Translations under genes and position numbers: made by a program
The notes under the pieces: generated by a model
What the model was told of the DNA's origin: nothing
What the model saw: the letters and a program-made list of their open reading frames with translations, nothing else
Database searches by the model: none
Assembly (NCBI RefSeq): GCF_033807715.1
Contig: NC_084597.1
Location: 7,010,647 to 7,074,646 of the forward strand
Reading direction: 5' to 3'
DNA from: Cololabis saira
Taxonomy: Eukaryota > Chordata > Actinopteri > Beloniformes > Belonidae
DNA length: 64,000 bases
Part shown: positions 1 to 11,479 of the stretch, piece by piece
Position numbering within the stretch: the first letter of the stretch is position 1
How the letters are laid out: every line of letters begins with the position of its first letter

Positions 1-420
1 AATCAACAATTCAAAAGTAATGGCTGATTTCGATTATTTAATTTTCAATACATTTTTATTTATTGTTACTTTTGTAAGTTTCAAGTGATTTCAGTGAGAG
101 TTGTGGGTTTTTCCTTCTTTAACTGACGGGTACCAACAATTTTGTCCACGTGTGTATACACACACAGTATGATGGGTTTGTTGATGACTTAGTTCTGGGT
201 TGGCGTTAATAATAATCAGTTTCAATGGACTGAAACGTACTATTTGTTATGATTTAGGATCACACAGTTGGGAAGAGTCGTTATCTAGTTAAATAACCTT
301 GAAAAAGAAAATGTTTTGGACTGAGCTATCAGCTCGGCCTGCTTCCAGCTCTGGGAAACCTGTAAACAGCTCCTAAATGAAACCACGTAGATGTGAACCT
401 GCTGGTAATATTATTATTAT
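1..420. other. No recognised feature
   Basis: AT-rich sequence without a convincing coding region or repeat boundary. A short CA/TG run lies near 150-167. The next element begins at 421. Confidence 0.5.
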
Positions 421-1160
421 ACCCAGTACTTGAGTTGTAAAAAAAATCAGGGGGGATGATGGATTTTATCATATGGGGACAGATAATTTGTGCTGATTAC
501 AAATAATATAATATATTACAAATAATAGCAGTGACCAAAACACCTGCAGAAATACTGCAGGAATGACATAGCAGCAGTTAAATGCAGCCTTCTGTAAGCT
601 TTAAATATCCACTGGGCTTACATCAAATACATCAAAACACAACAATAAAAAACACTTTTCTGAACTTATCAATATGACTCTGTCCTTCACAGGATAAGTA
701 ACATGAATCAATGCAAAAACTCAAAATCTTAACAAGAATATTTGTCTTATTTCTAGTTAAAATGTGTCATTTTAGTAAAATAAATCTCATTACATTTAAA
801 ACAAGACTCATCAGTGGAAAAAGCTACATTTTTCTCCTGTTTCAAGTAGATTTTCACTTAAAATAAGTAGAAAAATCTGCCAGTGGAACAAGATTTTTTT
901 GCTTGTAATAAGAAGATAAATCTTGTCCCACTGGCAGATTTTTCTACTTATTTCAAGTGACAATTTACTTGAAACAGGTGAAAATTGTCAAATAAATTAT
1001 TTTTCTGGTGTTATTTGTCTGGTGATGACTCTAAATGTTGAAATAGCAGTAAAACCACATTCATTGATGAAATGAGATGGAAAGGGGGGGATGATTCTGA
1101 CCGTTTTTATTTCAGGAGGGATGCCGTCCCCCCTCATCCCCCCTCAACTCCAGTACTGGT
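421..1160 (+). mobile_element. Non-autonomous TIR DNA element (740 bp), copy 1
   Basis: The ends are inverted repeats: ACCCAGTACTTGAGTTG at the left and CAACTCCAGTACTGGT at the right, both flanked by TAT. The interior holds a long foldback at about 830-985, in which GTAGAAAAATCTGCCAGTGG and its complement face each other. A second copy in the opposite orientation lies at 30991-31700. No coding capacity is seen. The short TAT flank is too ambiguous to assign a superfamily. Confidence 0.8.
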
Positions 1161-1668
1161 TATACCTTTACATTCAGGGGCACAAATGTGAACGACTAAC
1201 CCTCCAGCTCAAAAAAGCATGAACGAAATACAAAAAAAGTTGCCAAAACCTTTTGCTGGTGCCTCTCTTGTTCTCGTAAGAGATTTCAGGTTCGTTTTCA
1301 AATAACATGATTTTGCCGTTAATTCTGCTAAAGTCGCCTTCAGATAGCTCAGATACATTTGACCTGAATGGACAGCTCGGGGACATTTAACAGGAGCCAT
1401 TTCTGGTGATAAATAACGACAAAACAGGCAGTGGATGGTGAGAGGGAAGTGTGAAAAGTGTGTGTGCTTCTGGCGGGATTCACTTCTAATCCTCTGAAAT
1501 GGAAACTCCCATAACTAAAAATGAAACAAGAATAACGTGTCAACGCCTCTTAGGCAATACCTTACCTCTGAACCTAAATAGTCAACACTGACAGTAACAA
1601 TTTTGCCAAACTTGTCCCTTTTTAAATGATTTGATTCCTTATTCTCTCTCTTTCTCTGTTTTTTTTTT
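1161..1668. other. No recognised feature
   Basis: Ordinary-looking sequence ending in a pyrimidine/poly-T run at about 1642-1670 that abuts the TTAA-flanked element. Short open frames on the minus strand show no domain. Confidence 0.45.
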
Positions 1669-2157
1669 TTAAAGCAACACTACGTAACTTTTCCAACTTA
1701 ATATCATATTTCCAGAATCATTGTGATGGTACATCAACTTCCAACAGGTTTAATGAACCTCTGTCATGGTCTGAGGGGTCTGTATCGCCTTCACTGGCAC
1801 TATGTAACTTTGAGGAGCATGGTAGGAACCCTGCCACACTAAAAAACTACAAATCGTTACGACTTTGACTGCTTTACGGCATACGTCACTTCCCCCTCCT
1901 TCCCGATTCGCAGTCGAGACGATAATGGGCGGGGCTTGGAGCGCAGAGCTCAGCAGAAGCTGGTAACCCGTTGCTGTGTTGTGGCTGCAGCAGCTCCACA
2001 CAACAGACGTGGGGAAAAGATCCTAATGGTTTAACTTTTCAACGGTTTCCTGCTCGGAAGCAGAACCACGGAGGCCAAGTATCTGATATAACAAAGTAAA
2101 AGAGTCGTCGGCTCGGTTGGATCGTGGCTGTAACGACCAAACACCTTCCACACAGTA

Positions 2158-2262
2158 AAGCTTGAATTATGGTTCTGCATTAAATCGACGCAGATCTACG
2201 GCGTAGGGTACGTGGCGACGCACAACGTACGTCGCGTGTCGCCGCGTACCCTACGGAGCCTC
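2158..2262. repeat. Fragment of palindromic Harbinger-type MITE
   Basis: It begins with GAATTATGGTTCTGC and contains inverted copies of CTACGGCGTAGGGTACG around a centre with ACGTACG. The same sequence family occurs at 40752, 42450, 43988, 49206 and 62304 and in part at 46324, 58218 and 59742. The right arm is incomplete here. Confidence 0.6.
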
Positions 2263-2377
2263 TTCAACATAATATAGCAGTCAAAAAAAAAGAAAAGAGA
2301 AGTAAGAGAGATACAAAACATGTACTGTATGTTGTACTATTATACAAATTTATTGAAACACATGGCGAGTCAAACAT

Positions 2378-2611
2378 TTACCAAAGCAGCTGCCAAACAC
2401 TCCTAAACAAGGTAGTAAGACGTGGGTTCTGCAGAACTGCGGCAGTAATCCCTTCTAAAGAGTGGCGCTCCGACCAGGAGCTCCATTCTTTAGTAGGGAT
2501 TTCATATGGATCCAGACCGTTAATAATCATTATTTTCTCCATATACCGCTCCCTGGCTTCCTTGTTTAAGGTATCCCGGTAAATTCCAGTTCCTTTCCAG
2601 CAGTTTAACAT
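2378..2611 (-). pseudogene. N-terminal fragment of a transposon YqaJ-type protein
   Basis: The minus-strand reading starts at ATG 2611-2609 with MLNCWKGTGIYRDTL and continues through EARERYMEKI and DPYEIPTKEW. From memory this W-x(5)-Y...RYxEK...DPYxxxxxEW pattern opens the large fish transposon proteins that carry SWIM-type zinc-finger and YqaJ exonuclease domains. Those domains are absent here: the frame ends at 2378, within a 1.15-kb element. The match may stop near residue 50, where an exon could end. I infer a vestige left in a non-autonomous element, not a host gene. The family call rests on recall of this short motif only. Confidence 0.45.
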
Positions 2612-2823
2612 CTTTTTTTTTGCTTTCCGTCTGTTCACTTGGTGAAACAGAAAAGCGTCCCGTCTTCTCTCAAAACAAATGCAGCGACGGGACAGGAGTT
2701 TTCCGGCAGTACGCGCTGGTGCTCATGGGAAACGTAGTGTTCTTTCTGGTAAAGCACTACCGCTTTTGTCCAAAAGATGCCGCCAAACTCAGAAAAGCTG
2801 AAAGTTACGTTGTGCTGCTTTAA

Positions 2824-3402
2824 GAGATCTGTAATGACATAATAATGAGATCTTGGAACGTGCAGCATCTTTTACAAGAAGGTCCAAAAATCAACATCTC
2901 CACATGTTCTCCTGCCTGGCTCGTTATATAAGTCCTTTATTCGCATGCTCTGCATCGTATTTTAACAAGAACTCCTGAACCGAACTTTTCATTGAGCCTA
3001 ATAGTGATTGATATGCTTTTTTTTTTCCTATCTTGGCAACATGAGGACTTTAATTGACAAAGTAAACTTTTGGGGGCTGCGTTTGGAGATGATGGAATGA
3101 AACAAAGGTTCATTAGACTCCAGTTTGAGTCCCGTAACTTGAATTCAAGTCTTGTACATGTAGAGCTTTTAAGTTTTCAGCCGCTGTTTGATCAGGTCTA
3201 AGCACCGAAACCCCTTTTGACGACTCAACCCGAGGGATACGGGCTTCTACCCAATTTTTTGGGGTTGCTATAGCGACAAGTCCCACAACAGTTATGTCAC
3301 CAGCAGAGAACTTTGTGCAGCGGTTTAATGTCTACATGCACGATGGATGTATGGTAAAATCATAAGGGAAGAAACATTTGATATGCTTCACTCTTTATGA
3401 AA

Positions 3403-3406
<4 letters not shown>
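2824..3406. other. No recognised feature
   Basis: Mixed-composition sequence between the TTAA element and a TA microsatellite. No repeat boundary, exon or RNA structure could be supported. Confidence 0.45.

Positions 3407-3479
<73 letters not shown>
3407..3479. repeat. (TA)n microsatellite
   Basis: About 36 uninterrupted TA units immediately upstream of a LINE 3' fragment. The YIYIYI frames here are artefacts. Confidence 0.95.
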
Positions 3480-4118
<639 letters not shown>

Positions 4119-4123
<5 letters not shown>

Positions 4124-4916
4124 TTGAAGCCCCAGCATCCACCTGTCAGTACTGAGTCTAAAGATCATTTATCGCTGATTAGTTGGCACTTCATACAAAC
4201 TTAGATATCTGTAGTTTTTTGTTGTTATTTAATCACCAGCACGCTAAAAGTGCTTAGGAGGAAACCCCAAACAAACTATGATTAAGCCATGTAGTGATTC
4301 AGCTCGAAAGCAACCGAGACAAACACAAACCGTGCATGCATTAACATCTGCAGCGTAATCTCGGCCACTTCTTATCACGGCCGTCGGAGCGGTATATGTT
4401 TTCCCTTCAGCAAGTTGTCTCCTCTTGTCCAAAACCCATGTGTTGGACTTTGTTTGGCCTCAGTGTGGCAGCAAGCCTCCCACGCAGTCCGGCGATAAGC
4501 TGCGTATCAGCACCCGTGACTGCTCATAATTCAGTGTTTTGATAAACAGTGACACAGATATATGCAGTTATATGGTCGACATGTGACAGTATAGGAAATA
4601 AAATAGTTAATCAAATGAGAGGGAGAGGTGAATATAACAACATTTTCTCAGCAGACATGGGAAAGGTAAAGGGACAGTCTGTCTTTATCAGATATCCTGG
4701 AGATGAGTCATAGTATGTGGGTGAAAGTAGGTCATTCAAGGTACGAGACGCTCAGGTATTCGGAAGTTTGGCCTCTAGTCATAATCTTACCTAAGCGTTT
4801 GCACATTGTGGAGCACAAGGTGCGGCTATTATATGAAAAAAGATTGACAAGACGGATAAACTTATTTCCTTTTTTTTTTTTTGTTACAGTAATGGCTTCA
4901 GTAAAACTTTGATATG
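4119..4916. other. No recognised feature
   Basis: About 800 bp of mixed sequence without recognisable repeats or exons, ending at the TSD of a hAT element. Confidence 0.45.
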
Positions 4917-5800
4917 GCTTATATCAGGGGCGTCAAACTCATTTTGCTTGGCGGGCCGGATTTTACCAATGTTTTTCTCGCGGGCCGCACGCTCAAAATA
5001 ACAAAAACGGTGCGGAAAAATTTTTCTATAATTCTTTTCTTTTTACTATTGTTATCTAATCCAATATCAGTTTAGTTAATTTTAAAGGAAATATGCACTT
5101 TGTTTACACTCTAATTATGTAGAATATATTTCTTCAGGATCTTTTCTTGAAATTTCTCGTTTTTTTTCAAATTATGTAAGATACTTTTAATATCATTTTA
5201 CAAAGATAAACAGAAACAAGTATGTTTTTTTTATATTTCGCTTTTTTATAGGAAATTTAATTAAAAGCAAAATCTCTTATTACATCCGAGAGTGTTTCTT
5301 TGTGATTTCGAGATTTTTCCAGTACAATTAAGTGTATTTATTTTTAAAAATTGGCGCGGATATTTACGCCAGTGTGCCGAAAAAGTCAGCACTTCTTTTT
5401 TAACTGTTTTACTTTGTCACTATCCTCGTATTCAAAACTGAGATTCTCCGAATAAATATCTTCTATCATCTTTTTTAGCAGTGATATTTTTGCTGCGAAG
5501 ATATATAATAGTAGTCAGTTAATAAAAATAAACGTCCGTCTACAAAGAAATAAAATCGGCAAATGCATTCTAGAAAACTAAAAAAATGTCGAAAACTGCT
5601 CTATTTGTGTAATAACAATGGATTTGTAGAAGAAATATATTATCGGATATGCTGCGATTCATGGCAATTATTTATGCCTTCCTTTTTAGTAAATTAACAT
5701 TTCGTTTTTTTGCGTTGGAAACTTCTCGCGGGCCGCATGAAAACCTCTCTCAGGCCGCATACGGCCCGCGGGCCGCACATTTGACACCCCTGTCTTATAT
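4917..5800 (+). mobile_element. Non-autonomous hAT element (868 bp)
   Basis: CAGGGGCGTCAAACTCATTT opens the element at 4925 and TTTGACACCCCTG closes it at 5792. The flanks GCTTATAT (4917-4924) and TCTTATAT (5793-5800) match at 7 of 8 positions, as expected for an aged 8-bp hAT TSD. Subterminal GC-rich blocks (GGCGGGCCGG, CGGCCCGCGGGCCGC) sit at both ends. The interior is AT-rich and lacks a transposase. Confidence 0.9.
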
Positions 5801-6183
5801 GGTTGCCATTGATCTAACTCCAGTTCTGCACTTTCAGAGATAAAATGAAACAATGACTGTGACAATTTTGCAAATGTTGACTTGGATTCAGATTCAGATT
5901 CAGATTCAGATTCAATTTTATCGTCAGCGGCCAGACACGGCGAAATCTGTTCCTGTACAGGCCGTCCAAAAGAACAAAACAGAGACGATAAATGACAACA
6001 CAGGACTTGGGTAGACGGGTGCTGAGGCTGCAGCGGCGCCTTTATCATTAGCTGAGAAAGGATGACTCTGGGAAGGAGGAGGGGAAATGGCCCGGCTCTC
6101 CAACCTGTTAGCTTGAATAATGAGGGAGGTTATTCACCATTATGTGTGTGAGTGGTAAGTCTGTGAACTATCCCCCAGATCTA
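5801..6183 (-). other. LINE tail remnant in otherwise unrecognised DNA
   Basis: A GATTCA hexamer is repeated about five times at 5886-5914 and is followed by TTTATCGTCAGCGGCCAGAC. This resembles, on the minus strand, the AATAAAGCTGATTCTGATTC-type 3' tail of a teleost LINE, seen again at 13569 and 58616. The rest of the interval is unassigned. Confidence 0.5.
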
Positions 6184-6953
6184 CTCCCCAGCAGAGGTGT
6201 CAAGTAACAAAGTACAAATACTTCGTTACCTTACTTAAGTAGAAATTTTGGTTATTTATACTTCACTGGAGTCATTATTTTTCAGACGACTTTTTACTTT
6301 TACTCCTTACATTTTGACGCAATTATCTGTACTTTTTACTCCTTACATTTTAAAAACAGCCTCGTTACTCTATTTCATTTCGGCCTTTAAATAAAAACTA
6401 TCCAGTTAAATTGCTCCATCCGGATAGAGTGAGTTTGGTTGTGGTTGTTTCAGATGTTCTTGTCCAGTTTTGTTCTTACATCCGTTCCCTCAGATTCCTG
6501 CAACTAAACTTGGATGTACATTCCAATAAAGGTTAGGATAAATGATAACATGCCTCTGAAGTTTGACTTTTTGCACCATTACAATACTTATAGGCAACTA
6601 GTCATCATATCTCCTGCTCTCTGAAACACATGTTAATGCTCAATAGTACACATATATGGTTCTTTAATATATTTGCATTATACTAAGATACATTCATTTT
6701 CAATCGCTTTTGTCCTTAATTGCTTTTTTCCCCCTTACATTACTTTTACTTTTATACTTTAAGGGCCCGATTTACTAAGATCCTAAATAAAGAGTACTAA
6801 ATTGCGTGTGCACTGAAAAAGTTTGCGCGTGCTGTTGTTGTGTGTTTTGCGGGTGATCAACTAAGATTGCGTGCGCAATTGATAACAGGTGCAAACAGCA
6901 GTATTTAAATGAGGTGTTGCGCGTCTTACGGTTTGCGGCGCAAACTTTGCGCC

Positions 6954-7040
6954 ATGGAGAGTGGATGGAAAGCAGGATAGTCGCAAGCGCAAAATGAAAT
7001 TTGACGAGTTGGAGTTAGAGATATTAGTGGAAGAGGCAAA
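6954..7040 (+). pseudogene. Harbinger Myb-like gene, disrupted copy
   Basis: The start context GCGCCATGGAGAG is shared with the 24523 and 61357 copies. Two bases of the fourth codon region (CT in GAGAGTCTGG) are missing, which shifts the frame. The reading is then cut off by the TIR element inserted at about 7041-7046. The residual sequence still matches the sisters through the codons for LEILVEEAN. Confidence 0.75.
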
Positions 7041-7045
7041 TTGTT

Positions 7046-7445
7046 GTGCCGTATTCAGCACCCCTGCCGTGAAAAGCACCCCCTCGTATATTCAATGATA
7101 AGTAGACCAAAAAAAAAAACAACACACTGACACTTCAATATATTTATATATACACACTCACACAAACACATACTTAGGAGTTTATATTATATATATTTAC
7201 AAATATTATGGAAGACAACACAGTAAGCAGGCTATTAATTAATGACATCAATAACCATTTACCCGATTTTTGTTATCTGTGACTGTGATTGTGGGAAAGT
7301 ATGACTATTGTGGAATCCATGAGCGCATTTAAACATGAATCATTAACACAAAACTGGACGCTAAACAGAACGTGACACGGAATGAGAATATGATTTTTGT
7401 CAGACGAGGGGGTGCTTTTCACGGCAGGGGTGCTGAATACGGCAC
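7046..7445. mobile_element. 400-bp TIR element nested in Harbinger
   Basis: GTGCCGTATTCAGCACCCCT at 7046 is the start of a 42-bp arm repeated inverted at 7404-7445, ending CTGAATACGGCAC. The interior is AT-rich and non-coding. The TSD could not be resolved because the flanking Harbinger sequence on the right is not colinear with its sisters. It is the third level of nesting at this place. Confidence 0.75.
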
Positions 7446-8130
7446 GACACCGGACCGGGGTATGACAACTGCAGAACAAGTATAGGCGCACAAGAGGAAA
7501 CACTTTTTTCTCCATGAAAACACGTGATTTATTTATTATCACAAATAAAAAAATTAATGTGCCTCCTGTGGCAACCTTTTGCTGAATAATACTCGATTTA
7601 AAATTCAAATAAAATATTTCTCCTTTTGCATGTGGAGATTAGCACCTTCCTTTCGAACGTATTAAATACAGACGCAATCACAATCCCCGCAAAAACTTTC
7701 AGGCTTGGTAAATCTCATTGTGGGTGGAGATATTTGCATTTTCCCCTCCCAGTATTTAGCGATTTCTGGCGGGTACGCCCCATATTGATTATTCATCAGG
7801 GCAAAAGTACTAAATGAATAGCGTGTGCTATTTTGCTCATTTCAGAGGCGCAGTCCTCTTTGCACGCTGTTAGTAGATCAGCTTGCACATTGGTTTGCGG
7901 GTGATGTCAAGTTTGCACACGTTTTTACGCACGCAAACCTTTAGTAAATCAGGCCCTAAGTAGTTTTGAAAGCAGTACTTTTATACTTTTACTTGAGTAA
8001 AAAACTTGAGTTGATACTTTAACTTCTACAGGAGTATTTTTAAACTCTAGTATCTATACTTCTACCTGAGTAATGAATGTGAATACTTTGGACACATCTG
8101 CTCCTCAGCCATCGTCCTTTATGTTCTCAG

Positions 8131-8200
8131 CTCGGTACAGTAACAGTTCTGGTACAGTTCTGGTACAGTTCTGGTACAGTTCTGGTACAGTTCTGGTACA
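8131..8200 (+). repeat. 11-bp minisatellite (GGTACAGTTCT)n
   Basis: Five to six tandem copies of GGTACAGTTCT lie just right of the hAT element. No coding meaning is inferred. Confidence 0.9.
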
Positions 8201-8526
8201 TGTCCACAGGTGTCCTGAGGGTAAAGGGGGACTAGTGGGAGCAGAGCATCTTGTTTTCATTCATCCAAGGAAATTGTGACTAGACCGGCCTTTGAAGCCG
8301 CTCCGTCAAGGTCAGATTGGAGCATCAACAACTGTATTTGGGTCACGCAGACTCCAGTAACTTTTAGTGTTAATAGTGTTTGATCGGGGATTTTATATCC
8401 CCACATGATGATAATACTGAAATATTCATGTGTTGTAGTCCTTTTTTTTTATTTATTAAAATGACAGCATCTAAATACTTCAGTTTATTTGTATCGCATT
8501 GTGTGCTAAATATCAGTTTCAGCTTT
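8201..8526. other. No recognised feature
   Basis: About 330 bp with no exon or repeat boundary that I can support. Confidence 0.45.
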
Positions 8527-8889
<363 letters not shown>

Positions 8890-9170
8890 AGTATTTTTCT
8901 CATTTTCAGGACGTGTCTTGCAGGTTCTACGGTCTCCCGTCCTGCTATTGAAAACCAGCTAGTGCTCTCTCATCTCTGCATATCGGGTTTATACCGGGAT
9001 GGACTGGGATAAAACATCGGCTCTGGCATTTATGCCCCAGGCTGGCCCATCATGCACCCTTAAATATGTATATCAACTAATTTACTCTTTAAAATTACTA
9101 ATGCCCTTAATTAGGTTGTGGGGATCAGTGAAGGTTTGAAACTATACCATGAAGTGTCATCAATAGTAAT

Positions 9171-9433
9171 TATTGCGGCTTTCCTGTACTTTTAAGAGCC
9201 GCTTGAGAGTTATTGTTAGGTCCTGTATATTTGCATTCGCTGCTGCTGACAGAGAAGCACGTTGAGTCCGAGATAAGTTTTATGGCGTTTAATGACAAAA
9301 CTCAGCCACAACGGCCTTCCGATTACACGCTTAATAGGTTTTAAATGTGTACACTGCAAACGTGTAATCGGGGTGATCAGTAAAAAGCGGTCAACAAAAA
9401 TAATAAAAAGAATAATCAATATATGGCTCCTAC
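9171..9433. mobile_element. 263-bp insertion flanked by AGTAAT
   Basis: Segment B reads without interruption where segment A has this block. The flanks are AGTAAT at 9165-9170 and at 9434-9439, so the insertion duplicated up to 6 bp. The block starts TATTGCGGCTTTCC and ends ATATGGCTCCTAC, has no clear terminal inverted repeats, and has no poly-A. It could be a solo LTR remnant or an unlisted element; family unknown. Confidence 0.6.
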
Positions 9434-9714
9434 AGTAATAATGACTCTTAGAGCAGAATTCATCCTCCAAGGTGTTGCTCTGGGTTTGAAAGAGAAAGTT
9501 TAACCGTGAGAAATGGTTCTTCTTCAAATCCTGAGAGAAAGCATTCTCCATGTGAGATGAGTTAAGTTCATTAATGTGACGAGGTAAACCGTAGTTTATT
9601 TATTATCTAATCACCACTTGTGAACAGTTTGTTTATCACAAACTGTCTTGTACAGTTCAAATCACCGGGTTTCATGTTCCTTTACCTAAAGCAGTGCAGC
9701 TCACCTCTGATTCC

Positions 9715-9716
<2 letters not shown>

Positions 9717-9778
<62 letters not shown>
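9717..9778. repeat. (TCA)n microsatellite
   Basis: About 20 TCA units. The same array, shorter and inverted, sits at the homologous place in segment B (58027-58050). Polyhistidine readings are artefacts. Confidence 0.95.
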
Positions 9779-9831
9779 GGCATATATGAATTTAAATTTT
9801 TAAATTTTATATGGCATATATGATACGCTTG

Positions 9832-10104
9832 TCCGTTCCCGGGTCGCGGGGGCAGCAGCCTCAGCAGGGATACCCAGACTTCCTTCACCCCAGACACTTC
9901 CTCCAGCTCCTCCGGGGGGAGTCCGAGACGTTCCCAGGCCAGCCGAGAGACATAGTCTCTCCAGCGTGTCCTGGGTCTTCCCCGGGGTCTCCTCCCGGTG
10001 GGACATGCCTGGAACACCTCCCTAGGGAGGAGGGACATGCCTGGAACACCTCCCTAGGGAGGCGTCCGGTACAGATGCCCAAGCCACCTCAGATGACTCC
10101 TCTC
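9832..10104 (-). pseudogene. Rex3-like LINE ORF C-terminus and short 3' UTR
   Basis: The minus-strand frame contains GRRPRGRPRTRWRDYVSRLA, WERLGLPPEELEEVSG and LLRLLPPRPG, the conserved carboxy end of Rex3-type ORFs. A short direct duplication of GGAGGGACATGCCTGGAACA-type sequence near 9998-10058 disrupts the frame. It is separated from the RT core by the 1.3-kb retroposon. Confidence 0.8.
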
Positions 10105-10570
10105 TTTTTTTTTTTTATTTCTTTTTTTTCCCCCTTGTCTGCACACATATTAATGATTGATACCATGACGGTAGAAACCAAAAGTATATATATGTGCATT
10201 ATTACTATATTTAATATATATACATATATATACGCATACTTATGCGTACACATACATAAATATACACATACAAACCCAGTGATTTTTTTTTGGGGGGGGG
10301 GTGACGACATCCACTTCCAATCCAGGAAGCAGGAACACACGGAAACACACGTCAAGCACTGGAAATCTGCAACAAAAAACCACAAACAAAACACGAAACC
10401 GGCACGGAGCCAACCAAAACAATAACAGCAATCGACCCAAATCTTGAGATCTGATCACAGTCTGAGCTAAGCTACCGCTACCGCTACCTAACCCCAAAAA
10501 CTAGAGAGCCAGCATGCAGGTGAACAAGCCAGTGTGTATGTCTATGTGTGTGTGTGTATGTATATGATCA

Positions 10571-10677
<107 letters not shown>

Positions 10678-11269
10678 TAAACCAAACAAAGCTCCACCTG
10701 AAGTGTATCTATAGTGGGGGAGGGGGGGGAGCAACCCCGCCACCCGCGAGACCAGAGGCCGACGAGGAAAAGCCCGGAACCCAGGCCACCGGCAACCCCA
10801 CAGAGGGGAGAAGTAGGAGGGAGGCAACCCACCGCCTGCGAGGCCCCCCCCCCCCCCCCCCCCCCCCCGGCGGCGGCCGAGGGGGCCCGCGGGCGGGGCC
10901 CCCACGGCGCGGGAAGAAGCAGCCAGGGATCCCGTGGCGGCGGACCGCGACCCAGGCAATCCCCGGCCACCCGGTCCAGGCCGGACACGCGGCCAGGAGG
11001 CCCTCACACTCCAGGCCAACGACCCCCACCCGGCAGGGGGCCAGCCTGCCCGGAGAGACAGAGCCGCCCCAGCCGCCGACGCAGGCAGGCGCACCCGCCC
11101 CCCACGACCAGAGGGGCGCCCCGCCGCAGAGGCAGCGGGGGGGACCGGAGCCGGGCCCGGAGAGAGGGAACCCCCCAACAAGGCGACACCCGTGCAGGCC
11201 CGACAACGGAGGGCCCCAGACCCAGGCATCCCATTCATCTATCCGATATCTATACTAATAATAATATGA

Positions 11270-11279
11270 TATACTATAC

Positions 11280-11323
<44 letters not shown>

Positions 11324-11365
11324 ACTACTACTACTAATAATAATAATAATAATAATAATAACCAT
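11270..11365. repeat. (AAT)n/(ACT)n microsatellite
   Basis: Tandem AAT and ACT triplets near the 5' (right) border of the retroposon insertion. Confidence 0.9.
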
Positions 11366-11479
11366 CTTTGTATAATATAATATTGATCAATTATTAAGAT
11401 CAGATGACTCCTCTCAATGTGAAGGAGCAGCGACTCGACTCCAAGCTCCTCCCGGGTGACCGAACTCCTCACCCTATCT

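Larger units (their letters stand above)
1669..2823 (-). mobile_element. TTAA-flanked TIR element with decayed coding start
   Basis: TTAA at 1669-1672 is followed by AGCAACACTACGTAACTTTTC. The right end carries the inverted counterpart, GAAAGTTACGTTGTGCTGCT, followed by TTAA at 2820-2823. A TTAA duplication fits Kolobok or piggyBac-like elements. A GC-rich stretch near 1900-2000 could be a promoter region. The minus strand at 2378-2611 carries the start of a transposon protein, and a foldback Harbinger-type fragment is nested at about 2158-2262. The element is about 1.15 kb and cannot encode a full transposase. Confidence 0.75.
6760..7959 (+). mobile_element. Harbinger element nested in hAT
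   Basis: GGGCCCGATTTACTAAG (6763) and TTTAGTAAATCAGGCCC (to 7956) are inverted ends flanked by TAA on both sides, the TWA-type 3-bp TSD of PIF/Harbinger elements. Uninterrupted hAT copies read ACTTTAAATAGTTTTG across the site, so the host gives an empty site. Sister copies lie at 24347 and 61180. This copy has a broken Myb-like gene start and a further 400-bp insert, and its right half from about 7447 to 7630 differs from the sisters. Confidence 0.88.
6184..8108 (+). mobile_element. hAT element of the AGAGGTGTCAAG family, with nested inserts
   Basis: The element runs from CAGAGGTGTCAAGTAACAAA (6192) to TTTGGACACATCTG (8100). The flanks CTCCCCAG and CTCCTCAG match at 7 of 8. Three more copies lie at 26090, 32381 and 54028, each with a perfect 8-bp TSD. 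The element alone is about 710 bp and non-coding. A 1.19-kb Harbinger is inserted after a TAA in its right half, and that Harbinger holds a further TIR element. Confidence 0.9.
9000..9830 (+). repeat. Low-copy segment A, inverted paralogue of 57505-59335
   Basis: Reading the complement of 57505-59335 gives the same order of sequence: GGACTGGGA, ATATGTATATCAACTAATTT, TGGGGATCAGTGAAGG, GAAGTGTCATCA, CTCCAAGGTGTTGCTCTG, ACGAGGTAAACCGTAG, GAGCTCACCTCTGATTCC-like, then the (TCA)n and an AAATTTAAATT block. Copy A contains a 263-bp insert that copy B lacks; copy B contains three inserts that copy A lacks. Whether this is a segmental duplication or an uncharacterised mobile element is open. Confidence 0.8.
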
